Source: Isoptericola halotolerans
GTDB taxonomy: Bacteria; Actinomycetota; Actinomycetes; Actinomycetales; Cellulomonadaceae
DNA length: 64,000 nt
Assembly (NCBI RefSeq): GCF_003003075.1
Contig: NZ_PVTX01000002.1
Coordinates: 124,001-188,000, forward strand
Direction: 5' to 3'
Numbering within the stretch: the first letter of the stretch is position 1; each line of letters starts with the position of its first letter. The translations under genes were made by a program, and so were the position numbers. Below, one piece after another: positions 1 to 7,925 of the stretch. The notes beneath the pieces were generated by a model. The model saw only the letters and a list, made by a program, of their open reading frames with translations, did no database searches and was not told where the DNA came from.

Positions 1-1002
1 AAGTCGGCGGTGGCCGCCACGGTCGCGTGGGCGCTCGCCGAGATGGTGCTCGGCCTGGAGCAGGCGTTCCTGGCGCCCTGGATGGCGCTGCTCACCGTGC
101 ACGCCACGGTGTACCGGACCGTCTGGCGCGGCGCCCAGACCGTCATCGCCGTGGCAGCGGGCATCCTGGTCTCGCTCGTCGTCGTCGAGCTCTTCGCGGC
201 GACCGTCTGGTCGTTCGGGCTGGCGATCCTGGTCGGCCTCGTCCTGGGGCGGGTCAAGGCGGTGCGGGACGAGGGGATCACCGTCGCGACCACCATCCTG
301 TTCGTCATCACCTCGGGCTACGGCGTCCCGGACCAGCAGGCGATCGACCTGCTGCCGGACCGGCTCCTCGCCACCGCCGTCGGCGTCGTCGTCGCCGTGC
401 TGGTCAACCTCGTCGTGTTCCCGCCGCTGAACGACCGCAGCGCCCAGCACCAGATCGACGACGTCGACCAGCGCCTCGGCCGGCTGCTCAGCGACATGGC
501 CGTACAGATGCGCCGGTCGACGGAGTCGCAGGAGGAGGACGACTGGATCGAGCGCACCCGCTCGATCTCCGGCGACGTCGAGCACGCCTGGTCGCTCGTG
601 CGCGGAGCGGAAGAGGCCGGGCAGTGGAACCCCCGCCGGCGGAACCACCCGGACGACGAGGTCCACGACTATCCGCGCGTCCTCGTCCGGCTCGAGGAGG
701 GGGTGGCGCAGGCGCGGAGCATCGCGCGCCACGTGCGCCGCTCGCACCACGACGCCCAGGAGTGGGACCCCCGGTTCCGCGACCGGTTCATCGAGCTGCT
801 CGACGAGACCGGACGCCGGGTGGCGGATCCTGACGCCTCGGTCGCGGAGCTGCGCTCCGACCTCAGCCGCCTGGCGGACGACCTCTCCGACGAAGACCTC
901 TCAGGCCGGTACTGGCCGCTCTACGGCGCGCTCATCGCGAACCTGATGGCCATCGTCGACGTCGTGGACGACGTCGCGACGGCACGGCCGGTGCGTACCT
1001 GA
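1..1002 (+). CDS. FUSC family protein (aromatic-acid-exporter type), 5' truncated by window edge
   Basis: The reading frame is open to the first base, so the true start lies upstream and only the distal part is seen. About 140 residues of strongly hydrophobic sequence form roughly four membrane segments in the FUSC/aromatic acid exporter style (repeats ending in short charged turns such as GRVKAVRDEG). A hydrophilic, arginine- and aspartate-rich cytoplasmic tail of about 190 residues follows and contains a predicted helical region. Members of this family are thought to export aromatic acids or related small molecules across the cytoplasmic membrane; the substrate here cannot be inferred. The gene ends convergently with the ornithine cyclodeaminase gene. 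A GTG at position 10 could act as a start, but the upstream codons continue the same membrane helix, so truncation is the better reading. Confidence 0.75.
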   Translation, partial: KSAVAATVAWALAEMVLGLEQAFLAPWMALLTVHATVYRTVWRGAQTVIAVAAGILVSLVVVELFAATVWSFGLAILVGLVLGRVKAVRDEGITVATTILFVITSGYGVPDQQAIDLLPDRLLATAVGVVVAVLVNLVVFPPLNDRSAQHQIDDVDQRLGRLLSDMAVQMRRSTESQEEDDWIERTRSISGDVEHAWSLVRGAEEAGQWNPRRRNHPDDEVHDYPRVLVRLEEGVAQARSIARHVRRSHHDAQEWDPRFRDRFIELLDETGRRVADPDASVAELRSDLSRLADDLSDEDLSGRYWPLYGALIANLMAIVDVVDDVATARPVRT

Positions 1003-1024
1003 CCCGGCCGCGCCGTCGGCGCCG

Positions 1025-2092
1025 TCACACCAGAGGCTGCAGCACCTCCGCGGAGACCAGGGACCACAGGTCCTTGGGGTCGGTCGGCTCGGCGATCAGG
1101 TCGACCTGCTGCAGCAGCCCGCGGGCCGCCGGGTCGGCGAGCATCGCCGCGTGCACGTAGCGCAGCGCGGTCCAGTCCTCGACGGCGAACCCCACGGAGT
1201 CGAACACGGTGACCTGGTCGGGGCTGGTGCGTCCGGGGGCGTCACCGGTGAGGATCTGCCACAGCTCGGTGATCTCGGAGTCCGGCGGGAGCTGCTGGAT
1301 CTCGCCCTCGATCCGCGTCTGCGGCTCGTACTCGACGACGACGGCGGTGCCCGGCGCGGCGAGGATGCTCGCCTCGAGCTCGGTCTTGCCGGGGCAGTCG
1401 CCGCCGATGGCGTTGACGTGCACGCCCGGTGCGGCGTCGGCGAGCATGTCGGCGGTGAGCACGGTGGCGTTGCGCTTGTCGGCCGTGCAGGTGGTGACGA
1501 CGTCGGCGCCGCGGACGGCGTCGGCGCCGCTGGTCGCCTCGTGCACCTCGAAGCCGAGGCTGCGGGCGTTGCGCACGAGCTTCTCGCGCGCGGCGGGGTC
1601 CACGTCCCAGGCCCGCACGTGGGTGATGCCGAGGGCGGAGCGCATGCCGAGCGCCTGGAACTCCGCCTGCGTGCCGGTGCCGATCAGCGCGAGCGTCCGG
1701 GAGTCCGGCCGGGCCAGGGCGCGGGCGGCGAGCGCCGAGGTCGCGGCCGTGCGCAGCGCGGTGAGCAGCGTCATCTCGGCGAGGAACGTCGGGTAACCGT
1801 TGTGCACGTCGGCGAGCACGCCGAACGCGGTGACGGTCTGGAAGCCGCGCAGCGGGTTCACCGGGTGGCCGTTGACGTACTTGAAGCCGTACGTGACGCC
1901 GTCGGAGGTGGGCATGAGCTCGATGACGCCCTCGGCGGAGTGCGAGGCGACGCGGGGGCGCTTGTCGAGCTCGGGCCAGCGGCGGAAGTCGGTCGCGAGG
2001 GCGTCGGTGAGCTCGGCGATGATCCGCTCGGGGCCGCGGGCGGCGATCCAGCGGGCGGCGGCGGGGACGTCCAGCAGGTCCACGGTGGTCAT
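1025..2092 (-). CDS. ocd: Ornithine cyclodeaminase (ornithine to proline plus ammonia)
   Basis: 355 residues, the usual length for the ornithine cyclodeaminase/mu-crystallin family. Visible landmarks are the substrate-loop segment YGFKYVNGHPVNPLRG, the helix RTAATSALAARALAR, the Rossmann motif IGTGTQAEFQALG that binds NAD+, and NAIGGDCPGKTEL, whose Asp is the catalytic residue that separates true cyclodeaminases from alanine or other amino-acid dehydrogenases of the fold. The ATG at 2092 was chosen because it lies two bases past the dimethylargininase stop (TGA GC ATG), which implies translational coupling. Upstream codons in this frame overlap the neighbour and do not look coding. With the upstream gene it probably forms a cytoplasmic arginine/methylarginine-to-proline catabolic unit under the divergent Lrp-type regulator. 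Citrulline-to-ornithine conversion is not encoded here. Confidence 0.9.
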   Translation of the reverse strand: MTTVDLLDVPAAARWIAARGPERIIAELTDALATDFRRWPELDKRPRVASHSAEGVIELMPTSDGVTYGFKYVNGHPVNPLRGFQTVTAFGVLADVHNGYPTFLAEMTLLTALRTAATSALAARALARPDSRTLALIGTGTQAEFQALGMRSALGITHVRAWDVDPAAREKLVRNARSLGFEVHEATSGADAVRGADVVTTCTADKRNATVLTADMLADAAPGVHVNAIGGDCPGKTELEASILAAPGTAVVVEYEPQTRIEGEIQQLPPDSEITELWQILTGDAPGRTSPDQVTVFDSVGFAVEDWTALRYVHAAMLADPAARGLLQQVDLIAEPTDPKDLWSLVSAEVLQPLV

Positions 2093-2094
2093 GC

Positions 2095-3048
2095 TCAGGC
2101 CTCCTTCGCGGGCGTCGGGACGGCGGCGCTCGGGGCGGGCCGCAGCTCGAGGGTGCAGCACTTCACCGAGCCGCCGCCCTTGAGCAGCTCGGACAGGTCG
2201 ATGCCCACGGGCTCGAAGCCACGCTCGCGCAGGGCGGCGTGCATGCCGGTGGCGCGGTCGGTGAGGAACACGTGCCGTCCGTCGCTGACGGCGTTGAGCC
2301 CGAGCACGGCGGCGTCGGCCTCGGTCGCCTCGATGGCGTCGGGGTACCGCTCGCGCAGCACCGCCTGGGACTCCGGGGTGAAGGCCGCCGGGAAGTACGC
2401 GATCTCGGCGCGAGGTCCGCCGTCGGGCCCGCTGCCGGCGGTGCTGAGCACCGTCAGCGCCGTGTCGAGGTGGTAGAAGCGCGGGTCGACGAGCTCGAGC
2501 GTGAGGACCTCGACACCGAGCTTCTCCGCGACCTCGGCGTGGGCGCCGCGCGTGGTGCGGAAGCCGGTGCCGGCGAGCATGACCTCGCCGTCCCACAGCA
2601 GGTCGCCCTCGCCCTCGTTGCGCTCGGCCGCCTGGCCGAGGCTGGTCAGTCCGCGCGCCGGGCCGGCGTCGCGGAGCCATGCCTCGTACGCGACGCCCTC
2701 GGGCTGACGCTCGGGGAACGTGAAGCGTGCGGCGAGAGCCTTGCCGCCGACGACGACGCCGCCGTTGGCCGCGTAGACCATGTCCGGCAGGCCGGGGACG
2801 GGAGAGATGACGTCGACCGTGTGGCCGTGGGACTCGTAGGCCGCCTTGAGGGCCTGCCACTGGACGACGGCGTACCCGGCGTCGACGGGGACGGTGACGT
2901 CCATCCAGGGGTTGATCGCGTAGACCACGTCGAAGTGGACGGGCGGGCACATGAGGAAGTGGCGCGGGGTCGCGGTGCGGTGCGTCGCGGTGGTCTCGGG
3001 CAGCGGCGCGGGCGCCGCGGGAGCGGCGGAAGGTGTGATCAACGTCAT
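2095..3048 (-). CDS. ddaH: Dimethylargininase / arginine deiminase-like amidinotransferase-fold hydrolase
   Basis: 317 residues from the ATG at 3048. Guanidino-group-modifying enzymes hydrolyse dimethylarginine or arginine to citrulline through a Cys/His pair. Here the His is H193 in FYHLDTALTVL, and the nucleophile is C297 in the C-terminal GGGSVKCCTLEL, where two adjacent cysteines occur. Substrate-gripping acidic residues are seen in NEGEGDLLW (about 144-152). The first roughly 25 residues are alanine/proline-rich and may be dispensable; an upstream in-frame ATG at 3138 would run through the regulatory inverted repeat and is unlikely. The gene is the first of a two-gene operon with ornithine cyclodeaminase. 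A similar arrangement, an AsnC-family regulator next to a dimethylargininase and ornithine enzymes, is known from mycobacteria. Arginine itself could be the physiological substrate. Confidence 0.85.
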   Translation of the reverse strand: MTLITPSAAPAAPAPLPETTATHRTATPRHFLMCPPVHFDVVYAINPWMDVTVPVDAGYAVVQWQALKAAYESHGHTVDVISPVPGLPDMVYAANGGVVVGGKALAARFTFPERQPEGVAYEAWLRDAGPARGLTSLGQAAERNEGEGDLLWDGEVMLAGTGFRTTRGAHAEVAEKLGVEVLTLELVDPRFYHLDTALTVLSTAGSGPDGGPRAEIAYFPAAFTPESQAVLRERYPDAIEATEADAAVLGLNAVSDGRHVFLTDRATGMHAALRERGFEPVGIDLSELLKGGGSVKCCTLELRPAPSAAVPTPAKEA

Positions 3049-3087
3049 GCGGCGACGGTAGGGGGCGAGCCGTTGCCCCGAACGTTC

Positions 3088-3125
3088 CGAATCCTGCGCA
3101 TCCATGGCCACTCTTGCAGGATTCG
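3088..3125. promoter_or_regulatory. Perfect 10-bp inverted repeat between divergent ddaH and Lrp-type regulator genes
   Basis: CGAATCCTGC at 3088-3097 is repeated in inverted form as GCAGGATTCG at 3116-3125, with an 18-bp spacer, so the centres of the two arms lie 28 bp apart. It sits inside the 123-bp gap between the start codons of the dimethylargininase operon (left) and the Lrp/AsnC gene (right). It is the only clear symmetric element there. Lrp-family dimers and octamers bind such dyads and usually autoregulate, so this is the natural candidate operator. The assignment is inferred from position and symmetry. Confidence 0.55.
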
Positions 3126-3171
3126 ATACTGTGATCACAACGAATCACCGCATCGACGCCGAGGACGGGCC

Positions 3172-3627
3172 GTGGACGACACCAACCGCAAGATCGTGGG
3201 CCTGCTGCTGCGCGACGGGCGCGCCTCCTACGCGGAGATCGGCGAGGCCGTGGGCCTGTCGGCACCCGCGGTGAAGCGACGCGTCGACCGCATGCAGGCC
3301 CGCGGCGAGATCTCCGGCTTCACCGTGCGGGTCTCCCCCGAGCAGCTCGGCTGGCGCATCGAGGCCTACGTCGAGGTGTTCTGCCGCGGCAACATCTCCC
3401 CCGCCGCCCTGGAGCGGGACTTCGGCTCCATCCCCGAGGTGGTGCGCGTGGACACCGTCACCGGCGAGGCGGACGCGCTGGTGCAGATCATGGCGGACTC
3501 GATGGCCGACGTGGAACGCATCGTCGAGTCGTTCCGGGTGGGCGCGCGCGTGGACAAGACGCGCACCGCGATCGTCATGTCCCGGGTGATCGACCGCCCG
3601 GCCCGCGCCGACGCGGGGTCGGTGTGA
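3172..3627 (+). CDS. Lrp/AsnC family transcriptional regulator
   Basis: 151 residues, standard for the family. The N-terminal winged helix-turn-helix is DDTNRKIVGLLLRDGRASYAEIGEAV followed by recognition helix SAPAVKRRVDRM (about 2-45). A C-terminal RAM/ligand-binding alpha-beta domain follows, ending ALVQIMADSMADVERIVESF. The GTG at 3172 is used; in-frame codons upstream lack a start before the inverted repeat. The regulator is transcribed divergently from the arginine/ornithine catabolic operon, so control of that operon by an amino acid effector (arginine, ornithine or proline) is likely. Its stop overlaps the GTG start of the following lipoprotein-like gene by four bases. Confidence 0.9.
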   Translation: MDDTNRKIVGLLLRDGRASYAEIGEAVGLSAPAVKRRVDRMQARGEISGFTVRVSPEQLGWRIEAYVEVFCRGNISPAALERDFGSIPEVVRVDTVTGEADALVQIMADSMADVERIVESFRVGARVDKTRTAIVMSRVIDRPARADAGSV

Positions 3628-4526
3628 CGGTCGGGCGTCGCCCCGCCCGTGCGGCCGCCGCGCTTGCCGCGGCCGTGGCGATCACGGCCGCGACGGCGGC
3701 GTGCACCCCGGACGAGCCACCGGCCACGGTGCCCGACGACGTCGCCTCGGGCCTGCAGGTCGAGGTCCGTCAGGACCGCACCCAGTACGCCGACGGCACC
3801 GCGAAGCTGCACGTGACCAACGGCTCCACCGAGACGCTCACGCTCCTGTCCGGACGGCTGGAGGCCAGCGGGTTCGGGCCGAGCGGCCCGGACGGCTCCG
3901 CGCAGCCGGCGACGCTGCAGCCAGGAGGGGCGCGGGACGTGCGGATCGCCCTCGGCGAGGTGGACTGCGACGCCGCACCTCCGGCGTCGGGCACCGTCGC
4001 GGTGAGCGTGACGGTCGCGCTCGGCGAGGCCGCCGCGCCGGGGCCGTCGCGGCAGGTGGCGCTCACCGCGACCGATCCGCACGGGCGTCTCGCCGCCGTC
4101 CACACCCAGGAGTGCGCACGGCGGCTCGTGGCGTCGGGCGCCGACCTGCGGGTGCTGCCGGACCTGGCGACCGAGCGGCGCGGGGACCGCCTCGTGCTGC
4201 TGCTGCGCGTGCGCGTGGAGCCGGTGCCCGGCGGCCCGGTGGTCAGGCTGGACCGGGTCACCGGCACCACGCTCATGGCCCCTGCCGACGGAGCCGCGGC
4301 GTGGACCGGCGAGGCCCTGGCGCCGGACGACGCGGGTGACGTCGTCCTCGACGTCGCCCCGCAGCGGTGCGACCCGCACGCCGTGGCCGAGGACAAGCGC
4401 GGCACGTTCGTGCCCGTCCTGGCCACGGTGGACGGCGCCGAGCAGCCCCCGGTCTACCTGCCGATGCCCGAGGAGGCGCAGCCGGCGTTCTTCGACTGGC
4501 TCGGCGAGGCCTGCGGCTGGGACTGA
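3624..4526 (+). CDS. Putative secreted lipoprotein, function unknown
   Basis: 300 residues starting at a GTG that overlaps the Lrp-gene stop (GTGTGA), so translation is probably coupled. The N-terminus RRPARAAAALAAAVAITAATAACTP is a signal peptide ending in a lipobox-like TAAC with a cysteine near residue 27; the -3 residue is Thr rather than Leu, so lipidation is likely but not certain. The mature part is beta-rich and has four further cysteines (VDCDAAP, TQECARR, PQRCDPH and EACGWD), which could form disulfides. I do not recognise a named domain. The gene ends convergently with the nucleotidase 11 bases away. Its link to the regulator upstream is positional only. Confidence 0.7.
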   Translation: MTVGRRPARAAAALAAAVAITAATAACTPDEPPATVPDDVASGLQVEVRQDRTQYADGTAKLHVTNGSTETLTLLSGRLEASGFGPSGPDGSAQPATLQPGGARDVRIALGEVDCDAAPPASGTVAVSVTVALGEAAAPGPSRQVALTATDPHGRLAAVHTQECARRLVASGADLRVLPDLATERRGDRLVLLLRVRVEPVPGGPVVRLDRVTGTTLMAPADGAAAWTGEALAPDDAGDVVLDVAPQRCDPHAVAEDKRGTFVPVLATVDGAEQPPVYLPMPEEAQPAFFDWLGEACGWD

Positions 4527-4537
4527 CGCGACCCAGC

Positions 4538-6841
4538 TCAGCCGGCGAGCTGCCAGGGGCCCCACGGCGAGCCGCCGGGCTCCTGGTTCCGCGTCCACCA
4601 CTGCGCCTCGTAGGTGGCGCCGTCGTGCTCGACGACGTCACCGGCGGTGAAGACCCGCGAGGACGTCCACACGGCGGTGCCGTCGGAGGTCTCGGCGATC
4701 TCCTGCCACGAGCCCCACGGCGAGGCGCCCGGGGTCTCGGTGGTCCACCACATGGCCTCGAAGAGGCGGCCGTCCAGGGTCACCTGGTCCCCGGCCGTGT
4801 ACACCGAGCCCGGCGTCCACTCCGGCTTGCCGCCCTGGGCCTCGACCTCGCCGACGACGACCTCGGTGCCCGTGCTGGGGCCGACGAGCGTGAGCGTGCC
4901 CGCCTGCTTCTTCGGCAGGGTCAGCTCCACGGCCGCGGCCCCGACCTCGTCGAAGGGCTCGCTGCCCACGGTGCTGTCGACGGCGAACCGGCCGATCTCC
5001 TCGCCGTCGAGCTCGACGACCAGCTCGTCGTCCGTGACGTCGGCGGCGGTGGACATCGACCAGGACGAGACGTCGAACGCCGTCTTCTTGCCCGCCTTCA
5101 GCGCCTCGTTCTTGCTGAACGACACCCCGACGGCCCGCTGGCTCGCGTCGACCTCGAGCGGCTCGTCCGTGGCTTGCTCGGCCATGTAGTCGACGAACGC
5201 CGTCAGGTCGATCTTGCCCGTGTCGCGCGCGTCGGCACCCTCGGCGAAGACCCGGAAGTTGTCGCCGCCGGCGGCCAGGAACGAGTTCACCGTGACGGAG
5301 TACGAGGCGTCGAGGTCGATCGCCTCACCGTCGAGCCACATGCCGGTGATCCGGTCGCCCTCGGCGAGCGCCGGGTCGTAGGTGTAGGTGAAGCCCTCGG
5401 AGACGCCGAGCCGCAGGAACGGCCGCGACGGGACGTTGCCGGCGGCGTCGCGCTGCCACTGCTGCTCGAGCGCCGTCTTGATCTGCTCGCCGGTGAGCTG
5501 CATGTTGACCAGCGTGTTGGCGAACGGCTGCACCACGGCGGCCTGCTGGTAGGTCAGCGTGCGCGGCAGCTCGGACTCCGGGTCGCCGGTCAGGTCGGCG
5601 CGCAGGCCGCCCGGGTTCATGAACGCGATCTGCGCGGAGCCGGCCTCCTCCGTCTCGGTGGCCCACTGCTGCACCTCGGCCACGAGGTTGCCCAGGGTGG
5701 ACTCGCCACCACGGTTCTCGACGAGCACCTCCTCGCCGGTCTCGGAGTCCACGCCCCAGCGCTGCGCGCGGTTGTGGACGCCGGCGACCTCGCCGAGCGG
5801 CTCGGCACCGAGCTCGGCCGCGACGTCCTCGGCGTCGTCGACGATCTGCTGGACCTCGGGGTCGGCCGGGTAGTTGCCGAGCAGCGGCAGCACGTCGGTC
5901 TCGAGTCCGAGCACGTCGCCCGTGTCCGGGTCGACGGTGTAGACGAGCTGGTTGAGGTTCACGCCGTACTGCCCTGCCGAGACGACGGGCCGCTCGGTGA
6001 CGGCCTCGCCCGCCCACTCGGCGACGGGGACCCGGCAGTCGTACTCCAGGTGGGTGTGGCCGGAGACGATCGCGTCGACGTCGCCGTCGAGCCCGGTGAC
6101 GATCTCGCCGAACGCGCCGTCGGTGACGCTCGCGCAGTCGCTCGACGTGGCGCCCTCGTGCACCAGCAGGACGACGACGTCGACGCCCTCGGCGCGCAGG
6201 GCGTCCGCCTCGGCGTTGGCCGAGTCGACGATGTCGGTGACCTCGATGTCCTCGATGCCGGACGGGCTGACGAGGAACGGCAGGTCCTCGGTCACCGCGC
6301 CGACGAACCCGATCTCGACCCCGCCCTGGGAGGAGATGTACGAGGCGGGGACGGCGTCGTCGCCGGTGGCCCGCATCTTGAGGTTGGCCGCGACGTACTC
6401 CCACTCGGCGCCGCCGTAGGGGTTGGTCTCGGGGTCGAAGTCACCGAGGACGCGGTCGACCAGGTCGCTGTAGCCGCCGTCGAGCTCGTGGTTGCCCACC
6501 GCCGAGACGTCGAGGCCCGCGGCGTTGAGGGCGTCGATGGTCGGCTTGTCCTGCTGGATGAACGACTCGAAGGTCGAGGCGCCGATGAGGTCGCCCGCGG
6601 CGGCGAAGACCGTGTTCGGGTTCTCGCCGCGCAGCTCCTGCACCGCGCCCGCGAGCACGGCGGCGCCGGCGCTGCCGTTGAACGAGTCCTCGAGGATGCG
6701 GCCGTGGAAGTCGTTGGTGGCCAGGATCTGGATGTCGACCGGGTCGGCGGCCTGGGCCGGCAGGGTGCCCACGGTGACGACACCGGCGAGCGCGAGGCCG
6801 AGCGTCGTGGCTCCGGCCACCTGCTTGCGCGTGGTGTGCAT
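4538..6841 (-). CDS. Secreted 5'-nucleotidase / UDP-sugar hydrolase with two C-terminal CBM5/12-type modules
   Basis: 767 residues. Residues 1-32 form a Sec signal peptide (TRK, hydrophobic core, AQAAD cleavage region). The metallophosphoesterase domain follows with metal ligands in ATNDFHGR (D44, H46), AAGDLIGAST (D84) and AVGNHELDGG (N117, H118), and the GHTHLEYDC motif further on. The 5'-nucleotidase C-terminal domain (roughly 350-560) contains FMNPGGLRADL and a TYQQAAVVQPFANTL-type substrate-binding region. After a beta-rich linker, two repeats of about 42 residues each (about 675-716 and 725-765) carry the W-x-P/S...Y/FTAGDxV...WWT...SPWGxW pattern of CBM5/12 chitin-binding modules. The enzyme is exported, hydrolyses extracellular nucleotides to nucleosides and phosphate, and may be held on chitin or cell-wall glycans. 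A good Shine-Dalgarno (GGGAGA) precedes the ATG. Confidence 0.9.
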   Translation of the reverse strand: MHTTRKQVAGATTLGLALAGVVTVGTLPAQAADPVDIQILATNDFHGRILEDSFNGSAGAAVLAGAVQELRGENPNTVFAAAGDLIGASTFESFIQQDKPTIDALNAAGLDVSAVGNHELDGGYSDLVDRVLGDFDPETNPYGGAEWEYVAANLKMRATGDDAVPASYISSQGGVEIGFVGAVTEDLPFLVSPSGIEDIEVTDIVDSANAEADALRAEGVDVVVLLVHEGATSSDCASVTDGAFGEIVTGLDGDVDAIVSGHTHLEYDCRVPVAEWAGEAVTERPVVSAGQYGVNLNQLVYTVDPDTGDVLGLETDVLPLLGNYPADPEVQQIVDDAEDVAAELGAEPLGEVAGVHNRAQRWGVDSETGEEVLVENRGGESTLGNLVAEVQQWATETEEAGSAQIAFMNPGGLRADLTGDPESELPRTLTYQQAAVVQPFANTLVNMQLTGEQIKTALEQQWQRDAAGNVPSRPFLRLGVSEGFTYTYDPALAEGDRITGMWLDGEAIDLDASYSVTVNSFLAAGGDNFRVFAEGADARDTGKIDLTAFVDYMAEQATDEPLEVDASQRAVGVSFSKNEALKAGKKTAFDVSSWSMSTAADVTDDELVVELDGEEIGRFAVDSTVGSEPFDEVGAAAVELTLPKKQAGTLTLVGPSTGTEVVVGEVEAQGGKPEWTPGSVYTAGDQVTLDGRLFEAMWWTTETPGASPWGSWQEIAETSDGTAVWTSSRVFTAGDVVEHDGATYEAQWWTRNQEPGGSPWGPWQLAG

Positions 6842-6896
6842 GTGTGATGTCTCCCACTGTTCGAGATGGATGGCATCACACTAGCCAGCACCACCG

Positions 6897-6917
6897 ACCC
6901 GCGGGCACCGGGCGGGT
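6897..6917 (-). terminator. Short GC-rich hairpin between DUF3817 gene and nucleotidase gene
   Basis: ACCCGC at 6897-6902 pairs with GCGGGT at 6912-6917 across a nine-base loop. It lies 15-35 bases past the DUF3817 stop on the minus strand and ahead of the nucleotidase promoter region. No T-run follows, as is common for actinobacterial terminators. The stem is short, so the call is tentative. Confidence 0.35.
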
Positions 6918-6931
6918 AACGATCGGGGAAA

Positions 6932-7342
6932 CTACGGACGGCGGTCCGGCGCGCCGGGGATCTGCGGGGGCGCGACGAGGTGCCCGGTGCGGCGCAGCCA
7001 CCACTCGGCGAGGAGCGTGGTCAGGGGCGGGACAGCGGCGGCCAGCGCCACGAGGGTGCGCCAGATCCCCCAGCGATACCGGACGGCCACGATCAGCGCG
7101 ACGATCCCGTACGCCACGAACGCCCCGCCGTGCAGCCGCCCGAACAGCCAGACCCCCGCCTCGGTGGTCTCGGTGACGTACTTGAGGAACATCCCGACGA
7201 GCAGGCCGGCCCAGGTGAAGGCCTCGATCCAGGCGACGACGACGTAGAGCCGGCCGAGGCCGGTCGGCCGGGTCGGGGCGGTGGCGCGCGGGGCGACGGC
7301 GGGCCGGGCGTCGGCAGGCTGGGTGTCGGCGGGCGCGGGCAT
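6932..7342 (-). CDS. DUF3817 domain-containing integral membrane protein
   Basis: 136 residues from the ATG at 7342. A proline/alanine-rich N-terminus of about 28 residues precedes the DUF3817 domain, which has three predicted membrane helices: LYVVVAWIEAFTWAGLLVGMFLKY, a GRLHGGAFVAYGIVALIVAV helix carrying the family's conserved LHGG, and WRTLVALAAAVPPLTTLLAEWW. Members are small actinobacterial membrane proteins of unknown biochemical function. It is the upstream neighbour of the nucleotidase on the same strand, with a 90-bp gap and a possible terminator between them, so an operon is not implied. It is divergent from the small membrane protein at 7524. Confidence 0.85.
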   Translation of the reverse strand: MPAPADTQPADARPAVAPRATAPTRPTGLGRLYVVVAWIEAFTWAGLLVGMFLKYVTETTEAGVWLFGRLHGGAFVAYGIVALIVAVRYRWGIWRTLVALAAAVPPLTTLLAEWWLRRTGHLVAPPQIPGAPDRRP

Positions 7343-7523
7343 GCGGGTGTCCTTCCGGGACGGGTGGGGTCGCCGGGTCCAACGCGCGACCGGTCGTCCG
7401 GGTTCCCCGGGGTGTCCGCCGCCGACGTCGGTCGCTAGGTTGTCGAGTGGCCGGTCGCTCGAGCCGCCGGCCCCGTCACGAACGGTCGACCGGTGCGTCC
7501 GGTCGACGCCCGGAGGTTCGCCC

Positions 7524-7925
7524 ATGCCCGGATCCCGTCTGCTCCCGGTGGCGCGCGGCGTCGCCGTCGCGGTCAGCGTCCCGACGTTCGCCTACCTGTT
7601 CCTCCGCGACAACGCGCACCTCGGCAACCCGTTCTTCGTGCCCGACGTCGTGCTGTGCGCCGTGCTCCTGGTGGGTGCGTCCCTCCCGGCACGGGCGGCA
7701 CGCCCGGCCCTCACCTTCGGCTTCGTCTTCGCGGCGGGCGTGGTGTCGACGGCCGTCTTCGACTACGTGGCCCGCGACTCCTTCAACGGGCTCACTCTGA
7801 TCGTCGCGGTGGCGTGCCTGGTGATGGGCGTGCTGCTGATCGCGGCCGGGACGGCGACGACCCGCAGCACGACGGGAGGGCGCCGGGTCAGCGCTGCGCC
7901 GCGGGTCGCACGACGATCTCGTTGA
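7524..7925 (+). CDS. Small four-helix membrane protein, function unknown
   Basis: 133 residues with four predicted transmembrane helices (about residues 8-27, 41-57, 63-81 and 91-110) and a short arginine-rich tail. The ATG at 7524 is preceded by a strong GGAGG at 7512-7516, which decides the start over longer in-frame options. I do not recognise the family. The last 38 bases overlap the 3' end of the convergent SDR gene. The overlap region encodes the basic tail, where sequence constraint is presumably low. Confidence 0.65.
   Translation: MPGSRLLPVARGVAVAVSVPTFAYLFLRDNAHLGNPFFVPDVVLCAVLLVGASLPARAARPALTFGFVFAAGVVSTAVFDYVARDSFNGLTLIVAVACLVMGVLLIAAGTATTRSTTGGRRVSAAPRVARRSR

Noticed and set aside
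1010-1022. GCGCCGTCGGCGC hairpin as terminator between FUSC and ornithine cyclodeaminase genes
   Set aside because: The stem is six bases with a one-base loop, overlaps common GC-rich sequence and could not form a stable hairpin without opening pairs.
1151-2476. Long plus-strand open frame opposite the ornithine cyclodeaminase and dimethylargininase genes
   Set aside because: It is an antisense shadow of two recognisable enzymes in GC-rich DNA; its translation is low-complexity and has no domain.
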